A stretch of 20,155 nt of DNA from a bacterium HR20. GTDB taxonomy: Bacteria; Bacteroidota; Ignavibacteria; Kapaibacteriales; NICIL-2. A program made the translations under genes and the position numbers. Numbering within the stretch: the stretch's first letter is position 1; the number at the start of each line of letters is the position of its first letter. The stretch is from NCBI GenBank assembly GCA_002898675.1, contig BEHW01000035.1, positions 1 to 20,155 on the forward strand, read 5' to 3'. The notes beneath the pieces are model-generated. The model ran no database searches. It saw only the letters and a list, made by a program, of their open reading frames with translations, and was not told where the DNA came from. This document shows, piece by piece, positions 14,057 to 20,155 of the stretch.

Positions 14057-15040
14057 ATGATAGGAACCGAACCTCTCTGGATGTGGCTGCTGTTCAGCGC
14101 CGCGATTGTGTTCTTTCTCTGGTTGGATTTAGCGCTCTTCAATCGCCGACCGCATGCAATTAGTATTCGCGAGTCGCTGCTGTGGACGGGAATTTGGATC
14201 GCACTCGCACTTGGTTTTTCTCTCTTTCTTTACGGCTACTACGACTATTCGAAGCTTGGCGGGGAAAAAGCATTAGCCTTCCTTGCGGGCTTCCTCATCG
14301 AAAAGTCGCTCAGCGTGGATAATCTCTTTGTCATCCTCCTCATCTTTCAGTACTTCCGCGTCGAGCCGCGGTATCAACATCGCGTCCTCTTCTGGGGAAT
14401 CTTCGGCGCGTTGGCAATGCGGTTCATCCTCATTCTGTTGGGGGTGCACCTGATCACACGGTTTCACGTGCTCGTGTACGTTCTGGGCGGATTCCTTGTG
14501 ATAACTGCACTCCGTATTGGCTTCGGAGGAGAGCATGAGATCCACCCCGACCGCAACATCTTCGTGCGGCTGTTTCGCCGCTTCTTTCCAGTGACGAGCG
14601 ACTACCATGGGCACCACTTCTTCATTCGGGATGGCATTCGCTGGGCGGCAACCCCAATGTTCGTTGTACTGCTCGTCATCGAGGCAACCGACTTGGTATT
14701 TGCCGTTGATTCTATCCCAGCAATCCTTGCAATTTCGAACGACCCATTCGTGGTGTTCACATCGAACGCATTCGCAGTGCTTGGGCTACGATCGCTCTAC
14801 TTTGCCCTCTCTGGAATCATGCAGCTGTTTGTGTACCTTCGGTATGGGTTGGCGGTGATTCTTGCGTTCATTGGCCTCAAGATGCTCGCAAGTGATGTTG
14901 TACACATTTCAACAGGTTTTTCCCTGTCGGTCGTCGCAACAATTTTAGGGGTAACCATTGGCGCATCGATCCTCAAGTCACGGCGAGAGGGAGTTGCCTA
15001 CCACAGCAGCGAACACACACGCCCCCCTGTTAGCGAATGA
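14057..15040 (+). CDS. TerC/Alx family integral membrane protein
   Basis: Polytopic inner-membrane protein of 327 residues in the TerC family, closest in layout to Alx-type proteins, which are linked by published work to manganese export and metal handling and historically to tellurium resistance. Signature segments are EKSLSVDNLFVILLIF (residues 82-97) and EATDLVFAVDSIPAILAIS (209-227), whose acidic residues in membrane segments are thought to bind metal. About eight or nine hydrophobic helices are visible, with a long basic cytoplasmic loop around 150-195 (HPDRN, FRRFFP). Length matches the family. The ATG at 14057 places the first helix directly at the N-terminus. It is transcribed away from aspartokinase and converges on the HlyD gene, overlapping its end by 11 nt. 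The exact metal is inferred. Confidence 0.92.
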   Translation: MIGTEPLWMWLLFSAAIVFFLWLDLALFNRRPHAISIRESLLWTGIWIALALGFSLFLYGYYDYSKLGGEKALAFLAGFLIEKSLSVDNLFVILLIFQYFRVEPRYQHRVLFWGIFGALAMRFILILLGVHLITRFHVLVYVLGGFLVITALRIGFGGEHEIHPDRNIFVRLFRRFFPVTSDYHGHHFFIRDGIRWAATPMFVVLLVIEATDLVFAVDSIPAILAISNDPFVVFTSNAFAVLGLRSLYFALSGIMQLFVYLRYGLAVILAFIGLKMLASDVVHISTGFSLSVVATILGVTIGASILKSRREGVAYHSSEHTRPPVSE

Positions 15041-16286
15041 GGCTTTCGAACGGACGAAGGAACGTTTCGAACACATACGCAGCAATAGGGCGTTCCTCGA
15101 CCACAACAGCCAGCGTCCCATCCATCCCTTCCTGGAGCATGCCTTCAAATTGTGCATTGGGCTGGAGTTCTGCTTCGAGTGTGTAGAATCCACGCTCGCC
15201 AGGACTGATGCTGAGTGAACGCACCCGCCCCCGAAGCACTCCCCACCGCAGGGGTGGAAACGCCGATAGTTTGACGACGACCGGCTGTCCCACGCGGAGC
15301 GAGCCAATATCTTTGGGCGGAACTTCTGCTGTTGCCGTAAATGCTGTCGGGCGCTGGCTGAGCTTGAGGAGAATCGAACCTGCCGGGACTTGCCGCTCTG
15401 CATCGCTGATGTAGGTGACGATCAATCCATCGGCAGGAGATTTGATGATGATGGCGCCGCTATCAATTGCGAAGTCGCCGTAGAGCGATTGCAGACGCTG
15501 GTATGCTGCAAGACGAGCTGCCTGAAGCTGCGCGCGACGTTGCTGCATTTGGAGACCGACCTTCTCCTGCGACTGGCCCGCAATATTTCGATCGAGTGCA
15601 AGCTCGCGCGCCTGGGATTCGAGCGAGGCGATATCGCGACGATACTGCTCCCGAGCGCGGTTGAGCGCTTCTTCCGCTGTCGCCTTCTGCAACTCTGCTT
15701 GCTGCACCTCCGTTTCGGAGACGTAGCCGCTGGCTCGGAGGCTTCTGAGCTTCTCGAGCTGTTCGCGTGCAGTACGCAGGGCCAGCTCGAGCTTCCGAAT
15801 TTCGGCTTGTTGCGTGGCCAGAGCAAAGCGACGAGACTGCTGCGTTCGTTCGAGCTGTCGGAGCACCTTCTCCTGTTGCAGCCGAAGCTGTGCCTGGGTT
15901 TTTGCGTGGACGGGCAGTTCAGTGCTCTCGAAGACCTCCTCTTGAAGCTTGGCGAGCGTGTATTCCATCACGAGTGCAGCGATTTGCGGCGAGCTAATCC
16001 GAACGAGCTGCTGACCACGACTGACACGCTCGCCGGTACGTACGTAGTACTGCTCGACGAACACATCCTCTGCGTACCGATAGACGCGCTCGGAGGCATT
16101 GCCTCTGAGGACACATCGCAGTTCTATTTGGCGAGGCACACGCAACACCGCACTTGCTACACCAAGCGCAAGTACTCCGATGGCGACACTATAGAGTGCC
16201 AGCCGCACCGCACGTGGCCGCGAAGAGAGAAGTACAAAATCGCGCTCCTGGTTGGAATCTCCTGTCGTGAGCATTGCAGACGTCAC
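15030..16286 (-). CDS. HlyD-family periplasmic adaptor (membrane fusion) protein
   Basis: Adaptor protein of 418 residues that would link an inner-membrane transporter to an outer-membrane channel. One membrane helix (about residues 27-48) follows a short cytoplasmic tail. The first lipoyl/barrel-sandwich half (VEQYYVRTGERVSRGQQLVRI, about 77-97) leads into a long Gln/Glu/Arg-rich coiled-coil hairpin (about 105-265, turning near SGYVSETEVQQ at 186-196). The second lipoyl half (IKSPADGLIVTYI, 281-293) and beta-barrel domains follow. The start is GTG at 16286 or ATG at 16274; neither has a clear ribosome-binding site. It lies downstream of the giant secreted protein gene, separated by 83 bp containing a strong hairpin. 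No ABC transporter, RND pump or TolC gene is in the window, so its partner is unknown. Confidence 0.88.
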   Translation of the reverse strand: MTSAMLTTGDSNQERDFVLLSSRPRAVRLALYSVAIGVLALGVASAVLRVPRQIELRCVLRGNASERVYRYAEDVFVEQYYVRTGERVSRGQQLVRISSPQIAALVMEYTLAKLQEEVFESTELPVHAKTQAQLRLQQEKVLRQLERTQQSRRFALATQQAEIRKLELALRTAREQLEKLRSLRASGYVSETEVQQAELQKATAEEALNRAREQYRRDIASLESQARELALDRNIAGQSQEKVGLQMQQRRAQLQAARLAAYQRLQSLYGDFAIDSGAIIIKSPADGLIVTYISDAERQVPAGSILLKLSQRPTAFTATAEVPPKDIGSLRVGQPVVVKLSAFPPLRWGVLRGRVRSLSISPGERGFYTLEAELQPNAQFEGMLQEGMDGTLAVVVEERPIAAYVFETFLRPFESLIR

Positions 16287-16316
16287 ATCAACTGTTCAGC
16301 ATGGCTCTCCCCCATG

Positions 16317-16350
16317 ATCGGGGAGTGCGCAAATATGCACACTCCCCGAT
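16317..16350 (-). terminator. Strong hairpin between the giant secreted protein gene and the HlyD gene
   Basis: ATCGGGGAGTG (16317-16327) pairs perfectly with 16340-16350; after one C/A mismatch two more pairs close a six-base AAATAT loop. It lies 19 nt past the stop of the giant gene and 30 nt before the HlyD start. No run of T follows on either strand, so it may be a weak or factor-assisted terminator, an mRNA-stabilising 3' structure, or a repressor site. Confidence 0.45.
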
Positions 16351-16369
16351 AGGAGCTTCGATACTTGCA

Positions 16370-19300
16370 TCAATGCTGGACGACAAAGCGCTCCGAGCGC
16401 ACGAAGTACTCGCCTTGGACGCTGAGCAGATAGACGCCCGATGGAAGTGTGCCGACGTCAATGACGAGCTCTCGCCGTTCGCCGCGAGCTACGTAACCAG
16501 CAAACACCGTGGCGTACGCTCGTCCATCGAGCCCAATGATCGAAACTTCGACGTACTGCTGGCGACCGACAGTCAGCACTGCTGTAGCGAACTGCTCCGA
16601 TGGGTTCGGTGCGACTGGCGAGAGGGTTGCTTCTTCAGCTGGAGCAAGCGGCTCACCTGCGATCGGTTCGCGTTCATCGCTACCGCCGTCCTTCGAAAGC
16701 ACCCCAATGGGATTGTTGCCGAGATTGGTAAAGCCGTACTTGTATTTGAGTACGCACCATACCTGATCGCGAAGCGTCGCATCGGCTGTGTTGTAGAGCA
16801 AGACTTCGGCAATCTTCGTGTTGTCGCACAGGTATTGATTCGTCTCGTTGACTGAGGCGAAGTCATGGAAGCGCGTATTCCCAACCTTACCACCAATGCT
16901 CACTGCATCTCCGGAGTAGGACATGCTCGTTCCAGGTGTGCCCGATGGCGAATAGACATTCCCATTGATGGAGAAGCGCAGCCGGTTCGACGATGATGCA
17001 TTGCCATTATACACGAACTGGAAGATGTAGTTCGTGCCGGGCTGCACCGTAAATCCAGTGCTTTGGAAAACGGCCCATTTGTTCGTACAACTACCGCTGC
17101 AGTTCTGGTTATTCCACGCGCCGTAGTACACCTGCCGATTGATGAGGTAGATCGCCAGCCCGTGGTTTTCATCGCCTTGCTTGTAGATCACCATGCGATT
17201 GTTGCTCAAGCTCGTCGAAGTTGGACGATACACGATAAAGAGCGTTTTCTGTGTACCGCCGCTGATGCCACTGCCAGTATTGACCTGCACCTGAACTGGT
17301 CGATCGTTCCCATCCCAGTAGATAGCTCCGTGGCCGTTGAGTGCCGAATAGTTGGGGTAGTGTTTTGGACGATTGGCATCTGAGCTTGCATTGACGGAAC
17401 CGTCCGGATAGTTCGATCCATCTCCCGCGTAGTTCGGCCAGCCGAGGACGTAGCCATTGGAGTTTGTCGTGACGGTATCACCGGTAAAGCCCATAACAAA
17501 GTATGAGCTCGGAATACCGAAGGGCGACACGGTCAGACTCGATGGTCCGCTGATCGAGCCGCTACAGCCATTGCAGTTCTGGACAGAAACGACGGTGAAT
17601 GTCGTTGGCTGTGTGATGGTATACGTCAGGATGTAGGGATTGCTCGACGTTTGTACCGTGATGTTCGAGCCATTGTTGATCTTGTAGGTCAGATGCCATG
17701 GTCCACATCCGCTGAACGTAAAGTACACTGCAATTTGTGTCCCAGGACATACCTCGGTGTTCGAGGTGCTGATTGAAACTGTCGGCGCTGAGACAACATT
17801 GACACAAATCGCATTGGAGAACTTTTCACAGCCACCTGCATCGGTGACTTTCACAGTGTAGTTCTTAGTACCCGTCTGGGATGTCGGGATTACATACGTC
17901 GAATTCGTCGCACCACTGATTGGAGAACCATCGGCATACCACTGGTACGAAACGATACCGCTCGTTGGTTGAACGACGTAGAGTGTGCCACCCTGCTGGT
18001 TTTGGCAATACGTCACGTTCGTCGAGCTTGTACCTTGGATTGCGATGGTAACCGTTCCGATAGAGGTAACCGTTACAGTGACGTTATTCGACGTTGCAGT
18101 GCACCCACCGCAGGTTACATACACGCTGTACTGATAGGTACCAGCTGCCAAACCTGTCGGGATGGTATAGGTTGACTGCGTTGCTCCGCTAATGTTCGAT
18201 CCATTGCGTCGCCACTGGTAGGTTGGTGTCCCTGAACATCCAGTCACTGATGCAACCAGTGTCGGACGCTGGGTCGCTGTCGAGCATATTGTGACGGTCG
18301 TTCCGTCGTTCTGCACTGTGGCACTGACAGCAATACTATTGACCGTTACTGTCGTCGAAACATTCGATGGAGTAACCGTACACCCTCCAGCAGTAACGGA
18401 TACAACCGAGTAGGTCGTCGTCACCGTTGGTGATACGTTGACACTGTATGTCGTGCCGTTGATGTTATTGACCGTAAACTGCTGCGGTGATCCACTCGTT
18501 GGTGTTGCAGAATAGGTTAGGCTCCAATTGGTCGAATTACCACTGGTGAGCGTAAATGTCAGCGTCACCGATCCACCACTACAGATCGTCGTGCCCCCCG
18601 ACAGCGTAATAGAGGGTTGTTGGCTCACCGTCACCGTCACGCTGTTCGATGTCGCGCTGCAACTGCCGCACGTGACAACAAGCGTGTACGTGTACGTCCC
18701 TGTTCCTAACCCTGCAGGCACCGTGTACGTGGAGGACGTCGCTCCACTGATCGGGTTGCCATTGAGTTTCCACTGGTAACTCGCTGTGCCACTGCAGTTG
18801 CTCACCGATGAGGTCAGCGTCGGTCCGCTCGAATACCCAGCGCACAAGTTCGTCGAACCGCTCGCGCTGATGCTCACGCTCGGCGCAGCAGTGACAACAA
18901 CTGTGATGCTGTTGGAAGTTACGCTACAACCACCGCAGGTCACAACCAATGTGTAGGTGTGGTTCCCCGTACTCAGCCCTGTTGGTACTGTGTACGTTGA
19001 AGCCGTTGCCCCGCTGATTGGGTTGCCATTCTTCATCCATTGGTACGACACACTCCCACTGCATCCACTCACCGAGGATGTCAGCGTTGGGCCACTTGCG
19101 TAACCGCTACACAGTGCAATCGTCGAACATCCACCACCGAAGCTTATGCTGTAGAGGAAAATGTGGTCTGCAGTCTCACGCAACACGATGAAATCAACCA
19201 TCGCACTCGAGCTGATCGAGCTTAGGTCACTAAAGTCAACCTCTCCACGATCTGATGCCGTCCACGTAATCACACTCTGGAGTTCAGATTCCTGCACCGT

Positions 19301-20155
19301 GACATACGTGCCATCAGTCTTGTGAATGAAGAGCACAGGCGTATCACTGCTAAAGCTCAGCTTATTGATTCCCAAAACAATCGTACCAGCTGGAACAGCT
19401 CCGGCTGCGAAGGTGATCTTGACTTCCTCATCCTGATCACCTCCACCACCCGAGATCCCCTGCGAACCACCGCCCCCAGAATTTTTCACACCAACACCAT
19501 CGCTACCGATGTAAATGATGCCTGTCTGGCCAGATGCTGTTGGATTTGTTGGTTGGGTGGGATCAACACTGCTCCGCGCTGTCAGAACGATTCCACTGCT
19601 TCCGCCGATGCTGTAACTTGTTCCATAATTGCCCGCACTGATCCCAAGCGCTGTGCTCGTCAGTGTAAAGGATGTCGAATTTTGACTCGACGAGCAACTA
19701 ATCGTTACGCTCGGAGGTTGACTCACCGTCACGGTCACACTATTCGACGTCGCACTGCAACTGCCACACGTGACAACAAGCGTGTACACGTACGTCCCTG
19801 CTGTAAGCCCAGCAGGCACGGTGTAACTGGAGGAAGTCGCTCCACTGATCGGGTTGCCATTGAGTTTCCACTGGTAACTCGCTGTGCCGCTACAGTTGCT
19901 CACACTTGACGACAGCACCGGTCCGCTCGAATACCCCGTGCACAGACTCGTCGAACCACCCGCGCTGATGCTCACACTCGGCGCTGGGCTGACCGCCACC
20001 GTCACGCTGTTCGACGTCGCATTGCAACTGCCACATGTGACAACAAGTGTGTACACGTACGTCCCTGCACCCAAACCAGCGGGCACCGTATACGTGGCTC
20101 CTGTTGCTCCACTGATTGGATTGCCGTTCAAGTGCCACTGGTAGCTGGCTGTGCC
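16370..20155 (-). CDS. Giant secreted/surface protein with Ig/PKD-like repeats, LamG-like domain and T9SS sorting domain (5' partial)
   Basis: The frame is open to the right edge, giving 1261 visible residues; the N-terminus and any signal peptide lie outside. From the edge it has Ig/PKD-like repeats of about 89 residues (core YQWxxNGNPISGATxxxYTVPxGL ... YTLVVTCGxCxxTSNSVTV). An inserted Gly-rich domain (about 152-343) interrupts the array, which then continues with two near-identical units and four more diverged ones to about residue 878. A LamG/concanavalin-like domain follows (about 880-1150: LFIVYRP, HDFASVNE, KIAEVLLYN). A T9SS type A sorting domain ends it (1178-1261: PNPSEQF, GLDGRAY, LPSGVYLLSV). 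It is probably a cell-surface adhesin or matrix protein exported by T9SS; the ligand is unknown. Ser, Thr and Gly dominate, unlike neighbouring genes. Confidence 0.87.
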   Translation of the reverse strand, partial: GTASYQWHLNGNPISGATGATYTVPAGLGAGTYVYTLVVTCGSCNATSNSVTVAVSPAPSVSISAGGSTSLCTGYSSGPVLSSSVSNCSGTASYQWKLNGNPISGATSSSYTVPAGLTAGTYVYTLVVTCGSCSATSNSVTVTVSQPPSVTISCSSSQNSTSFTLTSTALGISAGNYGTSYSIGGSSGIVLTARSSVDPTQPTNPTASGQTGIIYIGSDGVGVKNSGGGGSQGISGGGGDQDEEVKITFAAGAVPAGTIVLGINKLSFSSDTPVLFIHKTDGTYVTVQESELQSVITWTASDRGEVDFSDLSSISSSAMVDFIVLRETADHIFLYSISFGGGCSTIALCSGYASGPTLTSSVSGCSGSVSYQWMKNGNPISGATASTYTVPTGLSTGNHTYTLVVTCGGCSVTSNSITVVVTAAPSVSISASGSTNLCAGYSSGPTLTSSVSNCSGTASYQWKLNGNPISGATSSTYTVPAGLGTGTYTYTLVVTCGSCSATSNSVTVTVSQQPSITLSGGTTICSGGSVTLTFTLTSGNSTNWSLTYSATPTSGSPQQFTVNNINGTTYSVNVSPTVTTTYSVVSVTAGGCTVTPSNVSTTVTVNSIAVSATVQNDGTTVTICSTATQRPTLVASVTGCSGTPTYQWRRNGSNISGATQSTYTIPTGLAAGTYQYSVYVTCGGCTATSNNVTVTVTSIGTVTIAIQGTSSTNVTYCQNQQGGTLYVVQPTSGIVSYQWYADGSPISGATNSTYVIPTSQTGTKNYTVKVTDAGGCEKFSNAICVNVVSAPTVSISTSNTEVCPGTQIAVYFTFSGCGPWHLTYKINNGSNITVQTSSNPYILTYTITQPTTFTVVSVQNCNGCSGSISGPSSLTVSPFGIPSSYFVMGFTGDTVTTNSNGYVLGWPNYAGDGSNYPDGSVNASSDANRPKHYPNYSALNGHGAIYWDGNDRPVQVQVNTGSGISGGTQKTLFIVYRPTSTSLSNNRMVIYKQGDENHGLAIYLINRQVYYGAWNNQNCSGSCTNKWAVFQSTGFTVQPGTNYIFQFVYNGNASSSNRLRFSINGNVYSPSGTPGTSMSYSGDAVSIGGKVGNTRFHDFASVNETNQYLCDNTKIAEVLLYNTADATLRDQVWCVLKYKYGFTNLGNNPIGVLSKDGGSDEREPIAGEPLAPAEEATLSPVAPNPSEQFATAVLTVGRQQYVEVSIIGLDGRAYATVFAGYVARGERRELVIDVGTLPSGVYLLSVQGEYFVRSERFVVQH
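18738..18790 (-). repeat. 53-nt perfect direct repeat, copy 1
   Basis: Identical over 53 nt to 19836-19888, inside two Ig-like units that are similar over about 260 nt. It encodes the GTASYQWKLNGNPISGAT part of the unit. A third, diverged copy is at about 20103-20155. The two perfect copies are 1098 nt apart and in frame (366 codons), so recombination between them would delete one unit pair plus the inserted domain without breaking the frame. Confidence 0.85.
19836..19888 (-). repeat. 53-nt perfect direct repeat, copy 2
   Basis: Exact partner of 18738-18790, with the same orientation and reading frame. It lies in the repeat unit immediately before the inserted Gly-rich domain in protein order. 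Confidence 0.85.

Larger units (their letters stand above)
17520..20155 (-). repeat. Array of Ig/PKD-like coding repeats
   Basis: Repeat units align on the QW codon pair. The Trp codons lie at 20135, 19868, 19037, 18770, 18212 and 17939 (plus-strand left coordinate). Units at 20135/19868 and at 19037/18770 are each exactly 267 nt (89 codons) apart. The step 19868 to 19037 is 267 plus 564 nt, showing an inserted segment. Later steps (558 nt, two units, and 273 nt) are diverged. The array continues past the window edge. Confidence 0.8.

Noticed and set aside
15390..16352. 320-residue open frame on the plus strand opposite the HlyD gene
   Set aside because: Low stop frequency in the antisense of a GC-rich coiled-coil gene explains it. 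The translation is Leu/Cys/Arg-rich, with no domain, and the HlyD frame has clear domain structure.
17520..20155. CRISPR-like or satellite interpretation of the repetitive right end
   Set aside because: The repeats are in frame, 267 nt long, protein-coding and conserved at the amino-acid level; there are no short identical repeats with unique spacers.
1..20155. Mobile element, prophage or toxin-antitoxin genes
   Set aside because: No transposase, integrase, terminal repeats, phage structural genes or small paired genes were found on either strand.

Overview
The window carries twelve protein genes, one cut by the right edge. There is no RNA gene, insertion sequence, integrase or CRISPR array. 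It looks like a chromosomal segment of a Gram-negative bacterium from the Bacteroidota/Chlorobi/Kapabacteria/Ignavibacteria assemblage. Three proteins end in a type IX secretion system (T9SS) type A sorting domain. A DUF1800-DUF1501 gene pair is present, and several gene-start gaps hold octamers resembling the Bacteroidota TAnnTTTG promoter element. The fairly GC-rich coding sequence would suit a Kapabacteria-like lineage, but that placement is inference.

Left part (1-4580): a SMUG2-type DNA glycosylase gene (minus) diverges from a DUF1800-DUF1501 pair (plus, 1-nt overlap). A small outer-membrane barrel protein follows, closed by a perfect 12-bp terminator hairpin. The DUF1501 protein combines a Tat-like leader with a T9SS sorting tail, so the pair probably acts in the envelope.

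Middle (4578-11324): a lipoprotein built from six DUF4397-like modules (minus) diverges from a compact four-gene plus-strand operon. That operon is prfA, trpS, a GT-C-like membrane glycosyltransferase and a fumarylacetoacetate-hydrolase-family enzyme. All three junctions overlap (4, 19 and 4 nt), which suggests translational coupling.

Right-middle (11321-15040): aspartokinase and a secreted Asp-box/beta-propeller protein with a T9SS tail form a minus-strand pair joined by a GTGA overlap. A TerC/Alx-type membrane protein gene diverges from them on the plus strand.

Right end (15030-20155): a giant secreted protein (minus, N-terminus outside the window) has 89-residue Ig/PKD-like repeats, an inserted domain of about 188 codons, a LamG-like domain and a T9SS tail. 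Downstream are a strong hairpin and then a HlyD-type adaptor gene with no transporter partner in view.

The common theme is envelope biology (T9SS cargo, lipoprotein, barrel, adaptor, TerC, GT-C enzyme) interleaved with housekeeping genes. The most promising observations are the Tat-plus-T9SS DUF1501 protein with its DUF1800 partner, the domain inserted precisely in the 89-codon repeat array, the six-module lipoprotein, and the recurring TATTTTCG octamer in gene-start gaps.
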